Assembly (NCBI GenBank): GCA_937893815.1
Contig: CALCSH010000379.1
Location: 1 to 13,282 of the forward strand
Direction: 5' to 3'
Origin: an uncultured Anaerolineae bacterium
Lineage (GTDB): Bacteria > Chloroflexota > Anaerolineae > Anaerolineales > UBA11858
DNA length: 13,282 nucleotides
A model generated the notes under the pieces. It did not search any database. It worked only from the letters and a program-made list of their open reading frames with translations, and had not been told where the DNA came from. Below are positions 1 to 6,871 of the stretch, piece by piece. Made by a program: the position numbers and the translations under genes. Positions within the stretch are counted from its first letter, which is position 1, and the number at the start of each line of letters is the position of its first letter.

Positions 1-166
1 TCTGCGCTCTCCGCGTTCTCGGCGGTGAAGGGTTTTTGCAGTAGAGTCATCTTTGCGTCTCGGCAGCTTTGCGTTAAAACTCATGCGGCACAAGTGTACC
101 AAAGATAAATCGCTAATGAAATATGATTTTTGTGTTTCAGGGTAGAATAGAGGAACGAGCGAAGAT
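1..166. repeat. Gene-free edge with degenerate short-repeat tracts
   Basis: I see no gene here. Bases 1-30 (ending GGCGGTGAAG) are built of CTCTSCG/CGGCGGTGAA-like units, and 51-79 are built of CTTTGCGT/GCTTTGCGTTAAAA units. Both look like the degenerate intergenic repeats common in environmental bacterial genomes; that is recognition by style, not by search. Bases 80-166 are AT-richer and lead into the first USP gene. A TAGAAT at 143-148 could be a -10 box, but I see no convincing -35 at the right spacing. AGAGGA at 149-154 is a weak ribosome-binding candidate for an ATG at 167. Confidence 0.4.
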
Positions 167-247
167 ATGAACACTCCTATCTCCAGTTCTCGCGGCTGCG
201 TTGAAAAAACAGCCTGTAGCACGCCATTGATCCGTTTACAATCCGCT

Positions 248-1990
248 ATGACCTACCAACTCCGCACAAAGTACGAAATCGCCCGCGATGACTTCCGCCG
301 CGCCCGCCGCTTGGCTGCGACGAATGAAATCATCCGAAAGCTGCGCGGGCAACCAGTCGACTTGCTGCCTTTCGATGAGGTCAGCCAACATATTCACGCG
401 CAAGATGGACATCAACGTGGGCTACAACATATTCCGCTGGAGGCGATTGTTGGCAGCGTCGGGCGGTATGCCGATTTCACGCGCGATTTTCTTCCGCGTT
501 CGGGTGCGCTACAGGAGCGCTGGGCGCGCGTCAAATCCAAATTTCATAATCTGGAAGATATGCCGCCTATTCAGGTATATCAGGTGGGGGAGGTTTATTT
601 TGTGCTCGATGGCAATCACCGCGTTTCAATTGCCAAAGAACACGGCGCTACGCATATCCGAGCCTATGTCACCGAGTTGGAATCCACGATTCAAATTACG
701 CCTGAAACCGATCTGGATAGTATGATCCTGACGGTGGAACAGGCGGAATTTTTAGAGAAAACACATTTCGATGCACTGCAGCCAACCCCCGATTTACGCA
801 TTACCTCCCCGGGGAAATACAAAGTTCTCGAACAGCAAATTTTGAATCTTCATCAGCAGCGCGATCCTGAGCAAGAGCACGAGATTCCGTTCGAGGAGAC
901 TGCCCGTCTATGGTACCAAGATGTATATTTACCGGTTGTAGAAATTATACAAACGCACAGGCTGCTGGTAAATTTCCCTGGCCGCACGGAGACCGACCTG
1001 TATGTCTGGATTGTGCAACATCAAGAATTCCTGAGCGATGCTCTTGGATGGGAGATCAACCCGGAGGACGCGGCGATAGACCTGACAGATCAGTTCAGTT
1101 CGCGGCCAGATCGGGTGGCATTGCGCTGGAGAGATCGCATACTGGAGAGCGTGATCCCGGCCACGATGGAAGCCGGCCCGCGGGCTGGTGAGTGGCGACA
1201 ACAACAACTCGACAAGCAGCGCCACAACAATCTTTTCTCCCGAATACTGGTAGCCCTGAGCGGCGCTCCAAACAGTTGGCAAGCCTTGGAACAGGCCATC
1301 GTCTTTGCACAACGCGAAGACGCCCAATTGCTCGGCTTGCACATTGTTCCCGATGAAAATGCGCTAACCGCGCCAGCCACCCAGATGGTGCGTCAGAAGT
1401 TCGAGGAATACTGTGAAGCAGCCAATATTCCGGGAGAATTGGCCATCGAAAGCGGCGAAATCACACCCACAATTATTGAGCGCGCCCGCTGGAGTGACCT
1501 GGTTGTCGTTCACCTGGCGCACCCGCCATCCCAGCAAATTCTAGGGCGCCTGGCTCCCGGCTTCCACCGCCTGGTACAACGCTGCCCGCGGCCGATTCTG
1601 GTGGTGCCACAATCATCCCCCGCACTGGATAATCTTTTACTGGCTTACGACGGCAGTTCCAAGGCAGACGAGGCCTTATTCATTGCCGCGTATCTTGCCG
1701 ATAAATGGGATATCCCCCTGACAGTACTCATGGTTCTCACCGGGGAAAGTTTCCCCCAACGCGCCGCAGCCCGCGCCCGCGGGTATCTGGATACACACAA
1801 AATTATCGGCGATATCCATTTTTGCTACGGCCTGGTTGACGAGACAATAATCAATATTGCGCAAGAGGCCAGGAATGAAATGATTATCATGGGCGGATAC
1901 AGCCGCACGCCCATGCTGGAAGTAGTTGTCGGGAGTTCGGTAAATCAGGTTTTGCGTGCGGCGACCTGCCCCGTCCTGATTTGCCGATAA
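248..1990 (+). CDS. ParB-like / tandem universal stress fusion protein, copy 1
   Basis: With the ATG at 248 the protein has 580 residues. Residues 62-142 form a ParB/sulfiredoxin-like domain: IVGSVGRYADFTRDFLPR, then YQVGEVYFVLDGNHRVSIAK with DGNHR at 121-125. Residues 210-320 are a conserved middle region (GRTETDLYVW at 245-254) resembling the DUF4032-type proteins of Actinobacteria and Chloroflexi. Residues 330-455 and 460-580 are two USP domains, each ending in a PxLVV/PVLICR strand. The nucleotide-loop motif at 549-563 (GGYS, nine residues, GS) has Ser where the family has the second Gly. USP domains usually bind ATP or sense stress; the role of this fusion is unknown to me. No signal peptide or membrane segment is seen, so it is probably cytoplasmic. 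An in-frame ATG at 167 adds 27 residues. It has a slightly better ribosome site, but the start at 248 matches the length of the neighbouring paralogue. Confidence 0.85.
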   Translation: MTYQLRTKYEIARDDFRRARRLAATNEIIRKLRGQPVDLLPFDEVSQHIHAQDGHQRGLQHIPLEAIVGSVGRYADFTRDFLPRSGALQERWARVKSKFHNLEDMPPIQVYQVGEVYFVLDGNHRVSIAKEHGATHIRAYVTELESTIQITPETDLDSMILTVEQAEFLEKTHFDALQPTPDLRITSPGKYKVLEQQILNLHQQRDPEQEHEIPFEETARLWYQDVYLPVVEIIQTHRLLVNFPGRTETDLYVWIVQHQEFLSDALGWEINPEDAAIDLTDQFSSRPDRVALRWRDRILESVIPATMEAGPRAGEWRQQQLDKQRHNNLFSRILVALSGAPNSWQALEQAIVFAQREDAQLLGLHIVPDENALTAPATQMVRQKFEEYCEAANIPGELAIESGEITPTIIERARWSDLVVVHLAHPPSQQILGRLAPGFHRLVQRCPRPILVVPQSSPALDNLLLAYDGSSKADEALFIAAYLADKWDIPLTVLMVLTGESFPQRAAARARGYLDTHKIIGDIHFCYGLVDETIINIAQEARNEMIIMGGYSRTPMLEVVVGSSVNQVLRAATCPVLICR

Positions 1991-2009
1991 GAGGATCGAA
2001 AGCAACAAA

Positions 2010-2076
2010 AGCGGACCTTGGGAATTCCGCTGGTCAGGTATATCGAATCACAGCTTGCCTGCTCTACGATGGCAAG
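2010..2076. other. Two small hairpins between the twin USP genes
   Basis: The 115-base gap between the two paralogues holds AGCGGA (2010-2015) pairing with TCCGCT (2026-2031), and CTTGCC (2054-2059) pairing with GGCAAG (2071-2076). Neither is followed by a T-run, so a Rho-independent terminator is unlikely. The two genes may be cotranscribed, with the hairpins acting in RNA processing. The stems are short and may be chance. Confidence 0.25.
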
Positions 2077-2105
2077 TACCACCCCCAACCAGAGAATTGA
2101 CAATT

Positions 2106-3845
2106 ATGATCGATCAGAATTTATACATCCGCGCGATCAGCGATTTCAGAGAAGCCCGGCGAAAAGCTGCTATGCAAGAAATTATGGGCGTTCTAACTGG
2201 AAAATCGAACGAACTGCTATCATATGAAACGGTACGGCAACAACTGCGCGCCCTCGAAAGCAATAAAACTGAATTACGCGACATTCCTCTAAATGCCATT
2301 GTGGGCAGTGTTGGGCGCTATTCCGACTTTACGCGCAACTTCCTGCCGCGTCGTGATAGCGATCAACAACGTTGGGCAGGCGTAATGAGTAAAGCTACCG
2401 ACCTTATAGGCCTGCCCCCGATTGATGTCTATCAAGTTGGAGAAACATATTTCGTGCTCGACGGCAACCATCGGGTATCAGTGGCTCGGCAACTGAATGC
2501 ATCTAGCATCCAGGCTTTTGTCACCGAAGTACGCACTCGGGTTAATCTCACCCCCAATACCAGCCCGGACGAACTGATCATCAAGGTCGAACTCACCGAT
2601 TTTCTCGAACAAACCCAACTGGACAAGATTCAGCCCAATACGGATTTAGCCACAACCAACCCCGGGCAGTATCCTATTCTCATGGAGCATATCGCCGTCC
2701 ATCAGTATTTTATGGGCATTGACGAGCAACGTGATATCAGCTACGAAGAAGCGGTCGCGCATTGGTATGATACTGTCTACCAACCAGTGGTGGAGATTAT
2801 CCGTGAACGCGGTATTTTACGATATTTTAGTGGGCGCACAGAGACAGATCTTTATTTGTGGATTTCGCGTCACCGCGCAGAGCTAGAGGATGAACTGGGG
2901 TGGCATGTCAACCCCAAGGCTGCCGCGGCAGATTTAAAGATTCGCTTCAGCCCGGAGTTTTCCAACGCCTTTGGGCGTTTCGCTTCCCGCATCATCGATA
3001 TTGTTACCCCGGATGCGCTCGAAGCCGGTCCACCCCCGGGGGATTGGCGCAAGGAAACCATCCAGCAAAAACGATCAGACCAATTATTCGCCAATATCCT
3101 GGTGACGATGAGCGAACCCGATCAACAATGGCTGGCGCTGGAGCAAGCGATTGTAATTGCGCATCAGGAGCAAGCCCAACTTCAAGGGTTACATGTTGTA
3201 GGCCATGACGCCGATCTGCAAAGTGATGCAACCGCTGCCCTCCAGCAATCATTCCGGGAACGCTGCGAATCATCGGGGCTGCATGGACATCTCGCTATCG
3301 AAGCTGGCAGTATTGCCAGGGTAATTTGTGACCGCTCGTATTGGACAGATTTAATCGTCAGCAAACTCACTTATCCACCAGATGATGATCCGGTTTCTCG
3401 TTTGGGATCTGGCCTGCATACCCTGATTCGCCGCTGCCCCCGGCCAATTCTCGTTGTCCCCGATCATGTTACACCCCTGAAGTGTGGGCTACTGGCCTAT
3501 AATGGCACCCCGAAAGCCAATGAGGGTCTCTATGCAGCTGCATATTTAGCCGGGAAATGGGGCATCGATTTACATGTTCTGACGATTGAGCATGCCGATA
3601 TCTCAGCCGAAGCCATGCTCGATGAAGCAAAGCACTATCTAGCCGAATCACAAATCGAAGCGCACTATCATCTACACGAAACCGGTGATCGCGCGGATAT
3701 CTTGCTGGATTTTGCCAGGCAATATGCCTGTGACTTTATCATAATCGGGGGTTATAAAGCCAGACCGCTGGTGGAAGTTGTGCTTGGGAGTGTGGTTGAT
3801 GAGGTGCTGCGAAGAACAGAAATTCCCCTGCTTATTTGCCGCTGA
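2106..3845 (+). CDS. ParB-like / tandem universal stress fusion protein, copy 2
   Basis: This 579-residue protein is a paralogue of the upstream gene and aligns end to end with only small gaps. The ParB/sulfiredoxin-like domain spans about 60-142 (IVGSVGRYSDFTRNFLPRR; VYQVGETYFVLDGNHRVSVA, DGNHR at 119-123). The middle region contains GRTETDLYLW (243-252) and EAGPPPGDW. Two USP domains cover about 328-452 and 457-579. The C-terminal loop at 548-562 reads GGYK, nine residues, GS, so Lys stands at the usual second Gly; ATP binding may be altered. An ATG at 2106 is chosen because it matches the paralogue. A TTG at 2055 in the same frame would add 17 residues with no homology to copy 1. The ribosome site is weak (AGAG about 10 bases upstream). 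The 3' end overlaps the convergent phosphoesterase gene by 14 bases. Function is unknown beyond the domain assignments. Confidence 0.87.
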   Translation: MIDQNLYIRAISDFREARRKAAMQEIMGVLTGKSNELLSYETVRQQLRALESNKTELRDIPLNAIVGSVGRYSDFTRNFLPRRDSDQQRWAGVMSKATDLIGLPPIDVYQVGETYFVLDGNHRVSVARQLNASSIQAFVTEVRTRVNLTPNTSPDELIIKVELTDFLEQTQLDKIQPNTDLATTNPGQYPILMEHIAVHQYFMGIDEQRDISYEEAVAHWYDTVYQPVVEIIRERGILRYFSGRTETDLYLWISRHRAELEDELGWHVNPKAAAADLKIRFSPEFSNAFGRFASRIIDIVTPDALEAGPPPGDWRKETIQQKRSDQLFANILVTMSEPDQQWLALEQAIVIAHQEQAQLQGLHVVGHDADLQSDATAALQQSFRERCESSGLHGHLAIEAGSIARVICDRSYWTDLIVSKLTYPPDDDPVSRLGSGLHTLIRRCPRPILVVPDHVTPLKCGLLAYNGTPKANEGLYAAAYLAGKWGIDLHVLTIEHADISAEAMLDEAKHYLAESQIEAHYHLHETGDRADILLDFARQYACDFIIIGGYKARPLVEVVLGSVVDEVLRRTEIPLLICR

Positions 3846-4485
3846 GATCCATGCCATCTAACTCCAGAACGGTTTCCCGGCAACCATACGTATTGATCAC
3901 GCGTGTCTCACCGAAAACGGTTTCCGTAATCGTATCTGGCCGGTAAACATGGATATGACCATGAAAATGATAGCTCGGTTTAAAAACACGAATCATCCAG
4001 CGGAAAGCTTTGATGCCGCGATGGGCGCGATCTTCCTTATCGTGGATGCCCCACGGTGAGGCGTGGGAGATGAATACGTCTACATATCGACCGTAACGCA
4101 TACGATGGTAGAAGAACATCGGGACAAATGACCAAACGTGCATCCACATTTCGGATTGTGTGTATTGAAATAGACCGCGGTTTTTATAACGCTCACTCCC
4201 CTCGATGCCAGCAATCAACACCCCTTGGTGATTCACCACCCGGCGATGCATATCGATGGCCCCATGCGGATATTTCCGATTCACCCCATCGCCATATTCC
4301 ACCACCGGATCATGATTCCCCCTCACGAAGAAAAGGGGCAAATCCAATGAACTAATAACGTATTCCTGATAGTAGTAGGGTAAATCGCCACAGGCCAGTA
4401 CGAAATCAACATGTCCATATTTTCCTCGTATCGCGGGGCTGTAAATAAATGGGACAATTACATCGCTAATCGAAAGAACTTTCAC
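3832..4485 (-). CDS. Calcineurin-like metallophosphoesterase
   Basis: The protein has 217 residues and starts with GTG at 4485, with AGGA five bases upstream on the minus strand. The order of metal-ligand motifs is that of calcineurin-like phosphoesterases: D8 in SISD, CGD (32-34), GNHD (56-59), SHASPWG (140-146) and HGHIH (175-179). The His of the usual first DxH motif is absent: the sequence is D8-V-I10. Other ligands are present, so the enzyme is probably active, but the first metal site may differ. The family hydrolyses phosphomono- or phosphodiesters; the substrate here is not predictable. No signal peptide is seen. The gene is divergent from the lacI-type gene and has its own near-consensus promoter. 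It converges on the second USP gene, with the coding ends overlapping and no room for a terminator. Confidence 0.85.
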   Translation of the reverse strand: MKVLSISDVIVPFIYSPAIRGKYGHVDFVLACGDLPYYYQEYVISSLDLPLFFVRGNHDPVVEYGDGVNRKYPHGAIDMHRRVVNHQGVLIAGIEGSERYKNRGLFQYTQSEMWMHVWSFVPMFFYHRMRYGRYVDVFISHASPWGIHDKEDRAHRGIKAFRWMIRVFKPSYHFHGHIHVYRPDTITETVFGETRVINTYGCRETVLELDGMDLSGK

Positions 4486-4526
4486 GCAATCCTGACCTTC
4501 CTGGAAACCAGCCTAATTTTCAACCG

Positions 4527-4555
4527 CTTATACTCGTTTATCGTTATCTTGTCAA
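4527..4555 (-). promoter_or_regulatory. Sigma-70-type promoter for the phosphoesterase gene
   Basis: Read on the minus strand, TTGACA (4555-4550) is followed by exactly 17 bases and then TATAAG (4532-4527). The -35 is a perfect match and the -10 matches five of six. Transcription would start near 4520, giving a leader of about 35 bases before the GTG at 4485. Confidence 0.6.
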
Positions 4556-4690
4556 TAATTTATGGCACATCAACAGATTTCATCCAAATCAAATCGGGCA
4601 TCATCATTGAAATTGAGGACGCGTGAAAAATCGTGATCGACTGTAATTATTTAACAAGGTGCCAACCTGCCAGGCAAAAGCCATAAACAA
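4556..4690. other. AT-rich divergent intergenic spacer
   Basis: This is part of the 359-base gap between the phosphoesterase and the LacI gene. I find no credible coding region in it. GCCAACCTGCC at 4661-4671 resembles the TTGGCAGG/CCTGCCAA repeat found between the two glycosidase genes (TGCCAACCT is shared with 11307-11315), so it may be a remnant of the same repeat family. Confidence 0.3.
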
Positions 4691-4719
4691 TTGACAGCTA
4701 AATAAAGTTATGCTAACGT
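4691..4719 (+). promoter_or_regulatory. Candidate promoter of the sugar operon
   Basis: A perfect TTGACA at 4691-4696 is followed after 17 bases by TAACGT (4714-4719), which is preceded by TG at 4711-4712 as in an extended -10. The -10 itself is poor (three of six). TATGAT at 4719-4724 is a better hexamer but lies 22 bases from the -35. The operator candidate lies just downstream, which supports promoter activity here. Confidence 0.4.
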
Positions 4720-4726
4720 ATGATTC

Positions 4727-4738
4727 GAAACCGGTTCC
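4727..4738. promoter_or_regulatory. LacI-family operator candidate
   Basis: GAAACCGGTTCC is a near-perfect palindrome: AACCGGTT is perfect, and ten of twelve positions are symmetric. It is centred on CG, as LacI/GalR-family proteins with an intercalating hinge leucine require. It lies about 107 bases before the lacI-type start and at the expected transcription start, a position suited to autorepression of the operon. No second intergenic copy was found in the window. Confidence 0.5.
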
Positions 4739-4763
4739 ATAGAACAAAACCTTCATAATTTTT

Positions 4764-4779
4764 ATTGTTATTCAACAAT
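4764..4779. repeat. Short inverted repeat in the lacI leader
   Basis: ATTGTT, ATTC, AACAAT is a perfect 6-bp inverted repeat with a four-base loop, 65 bases before the lacI-type start. It could be a second regulator site or a leader hairpin. In AT-rich DNA it may also be chance. Confidence 0.25.
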
Positions 4780-4844
4780 CCAGCACAAATTCAGCCAAAC
4801 TGGATTTTGGTGAAGGTGGTTCATAAGACGCAGATCAATCAACT

Positions 4845-5849
4845 ATGTCCCCTACTATTCGAGATGTTGCTAAAAAAGCTAATGTCGGTATCGCCACAGT
4901 CTCGCGTGTAATTAATAATAATACATCGGTGAGCGCGGAAACCCGCAATGCTGTCTTGACTGCTATCGAAGAATTAGACTATACCCCTAACCCAATAGCC
5001 AGACAGCTTTCCACCGGACGGACCCTCACCATCGGGGTCATTGTGCCCAACCTGACATCCCCATCGTATGTTGAACGCTTGCGCGGTGTGCAAACCGCCC
5101 TGGCGGAATCAGAATATCATATGGTGCTGTACAGTGTTGGAAACCCGGTCGATAGGGATAATTATTTTAAAGAGCTTTCACGCAATGGGCTGGTGGATGG
5201 CATTTTGATAATCTCATTACCCCCAAACGACGCTCAAGCCGAACGTTTTGCCCAATCGGATGTGCCGACCGTATTGATTGATGCCTATCATGAACAGCTC
5301 TGCAGTGTGCTTACAGATGATGTCAAAGGCGGGGAAATGGCGACCCAGCATTTGATTGATTTGGGCCATACGAAAATCGGCTTTTTAAGTGAAACGCTAG
5401 AAACACCTTTCCACCCTTCCAGTTATTACCGTTATCAGGGATATCGCAAAGCGCTGACGGAAAATAATATCCCATTTGACGAGACGTATAGAATATCGGG
5501 TGCGAGTGGACGCATGCACGCTCGCGAGATGGCGAGACAATTGCTCGCCATGCAAATTCCGCCGAGTGCTATTTTCGCGGGGAACGACATTCAGGCCATT
5601 GGCATTCTGGATACTGCCCGGGAACTGCAGATCGAAGTTCCCAGTGAGTTATCGGTTATCGGCTTCGACGGAATTCGCGATGCCGAATACACAAATTTGA
5701 CCACGATTGATCAGCATTTGCATGAATCCGGTGAAGAAGGCGTAAAGATGCTCTTGCAAGAATTAGAATCATTATCCGATTCCCCGGCACAGAAACGCTT
5801 AGCGCTGAAATTGGTTCAACGCAATACGACCCGTCCATTGATCGGATAA
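4845..5849 (+). CDS. LacI-family sugar-responsive transcriptional regulator
   Basis: The protein has 334 residues, the normal family length. Residues 4-24 form the helix-turn-helix (TIRDVAKKANVGIATVSRVI), and the hinge helix follows at about 49-56 with Leu55 as the expected minor-groove residue. Residues 60-330 form the periplasmic-binding-protein-like sensor: IGVIVPNLTSPSYVERLRGV, DGILIIS, FAGNDIQAIGIL, VIGFDGI and TTIDQ are all in family order. The ATG at 4845 is the earliest possible start because an in-frame stop lies at 4824. No good ribosome site is seen. It probably represses the downstream transporter and kinase genes through the site at 4727-4738, with a sugar or its phosphate as inducer. 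The ligand cannot be read from sequence. The stop is six bases from the start of the kinase gene, so the two are almost certainly cotranscribed. Confidence 0.93.
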   Translation: MSPTIRDVAKKANVGIATVSRVINNNTSVSAETRNAVLTAIEELDYTPNPIARQLSTGRTLTIGVIVPNLTSPSYVERLRGVQTALAESEYHMVLYSVGNPVDRDNYFKELSRNGLVDGILIISLPPNDAQAERFAQSDVPTVLIDAYHEQLCSVLTDDVKGGEMATQHLIDLGHTKIGFLSETLETPFHPSSYYRYQGYRKALTENNIPFDETYRISGASGRMHAREMARQLLAMQIPPSAIFAGNDIQAIGILDTARELQIEVPSELSVIGFDGIRDAEYTNLTTIDQHLHESGEEGVKMLLQELESLSDSPAQKRLALKLVQRNTTRPLIG

Positions 5850-5855
5850 AACTTG

Positions 5856-6830
5856 ATGGTTAAAAATAATAGAATCAAACATGATTTTATTGCTCTTGGA
5901 GAAGCGCTGATCGATTTAATTTCCTGCGATGAAGTAGATGCGCTCAATGAGGCAGATTGTTATCACCGTTTCGTAGGCGGGCAGCCCACCAACCTCGCCC
6001 GCAATATGGCATTGTTGGGAAATCAGGTAGCGCTGGCCTCTTGTGTCGGAGCGGACAGTTTTGGAACCTATATCAAAGAACAATTAGAACTGGCAAATGT
6101 GGATATTGGCTATTTGCAAACCACCCACAATGCCCCCACAACGATTGTGCCGGTTACCCGTACTCGGGGAGGAACACCTGGCTTTATGATCTACCGCGGG
6201 GCAGATACATATATGCGATCAACTCCGGCACTGATGGAAGCCGTCCGGCGAGCGCGCATTATCCATACATCCGCATTTGCACTGAGCCGAGACCCAGCGC
6301 GTTCAACCTTTATGCAGGCACTACAAACGGCTCACGAAAATAATGTGCAAATTTCGCTAGACCCCAATTATCACCCCGCAATTTGGCCCGACATTCCCAA
6401 TTACACATCATTCTTAGAACAAGCTTATAATTTTGTGGATTATACAAAGCCATCGCTGGATGACTGCGAACGCATTTTTTCACCAGGTTTAGAGCCTGCT
6501 GATTATGCCAGGCGATTTATCCAATGGGGTGCAAAGATTGTTTTGCTGACATTAGGCGCAGAAGGCACATTGCTTACCACCAGTACGGGAGAGCAATATC
6601 TACTTAGATCAAACCCGATTAACGTAGCCGATGTCACCGGAGCTGGTGACGCCTTTTGGTCGGGTTTTCTTTCCGCTACATTAGCAGGGAAAACCCCCAT
6701 TGAGGCCGCTCTCAATGGGCAGGCTATGGCCGAAATCAAACTTGAAACCGTTGGGCCTTTGAAGCAAGCCCCGGATCCTGTTATTATTAAAGCAAAAATC
6801 AACGCTATTCAATACAAACAACTCCACTAA
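5856..6830 (+). CDS. PfkB-family sugar kinase, fructokinase-like
   Basis: The 324-residue protein transfers phosphate from ATP to a sugar, most likely fructose, in the cytoplasm. Seen in the sequence: the substrate-side signature GGQPTNLARN at 41-50, the GADSFG and LDPNYHPAIW segments typical of fructokinases and 2-keto-3-deoxygluconate kinases, and the ATP-site signature DVTGAGDAF at 259-267 with catalytic Asp265. TTG at 5853 would add one residue; I prefer the ATG at 5856. The ribosome site is weak (GGAT), so translation is probably coupled to the LacI gene. Standing between the regulator and the permeases, it probably phosphorylates a monosaccharide released from the imported sugar. KDG kinase or tagatose kinase activity cannot be excluded. 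Confidence 0.88.
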   Translation: MVKNNRIKHDFIALGEALIDLISCDEVDALNEADCYHRFVGGQPTNLARNMALLGNQVALASCVGADSFGTYIKEQLELANVDIGYLQTTHNAPTTIVPVTRTRGGTPGFMIYRGADTYMRSTPALMEAVRRARIIHTSAFALSRDPARSTFMQALQTAHENNVQISLDPNYHPAIWPDIPNYTSFLEQAYNFVDYTKPSLDDCERIFSPGLEPADYARRFIQWGAKIVLLTLGAEGTLLTTSTGEQYLLRSNPINVADVTGAGDAFWSGFLSATLAGKTPIEAALNGQAMAEIKLETVGPLKQAPDPVIIKAKINAIQYKQLH

Positions 6831-6858
6831 AGAAATTTATCCGATTATTTAGAGTAGG

Positions 6859-6865
6859 AAAGGAG
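6859..6865 (+). promoter_or_regulatory. Strong ribosome-binding site of first permease gene
   Basis: AAAGGAG lies six bases before the ATG at 6872. It is much stronger than the sites of the LacI and kinase genes, so it fixes the start and suggests a higher translation rate for the transporter. Confidence 0.75.
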
Positions 6866-6871
6866 AAAATA

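Noticed and set aside
929..1342. Minus-strand frame of 137 residues opposite the first USP gene
   Set aside because: The plus-strand protein is conserved with its paralogue across this stretch; the antisense frame has no motif.
4411..4626. Plus-strand open frame of 71 residues with a hydrophobic middle
   Set aside because: It overlaps the start of the phosphoesterase gene on the other strand and its promoter, and shows no recognisable motif or ribosome site.
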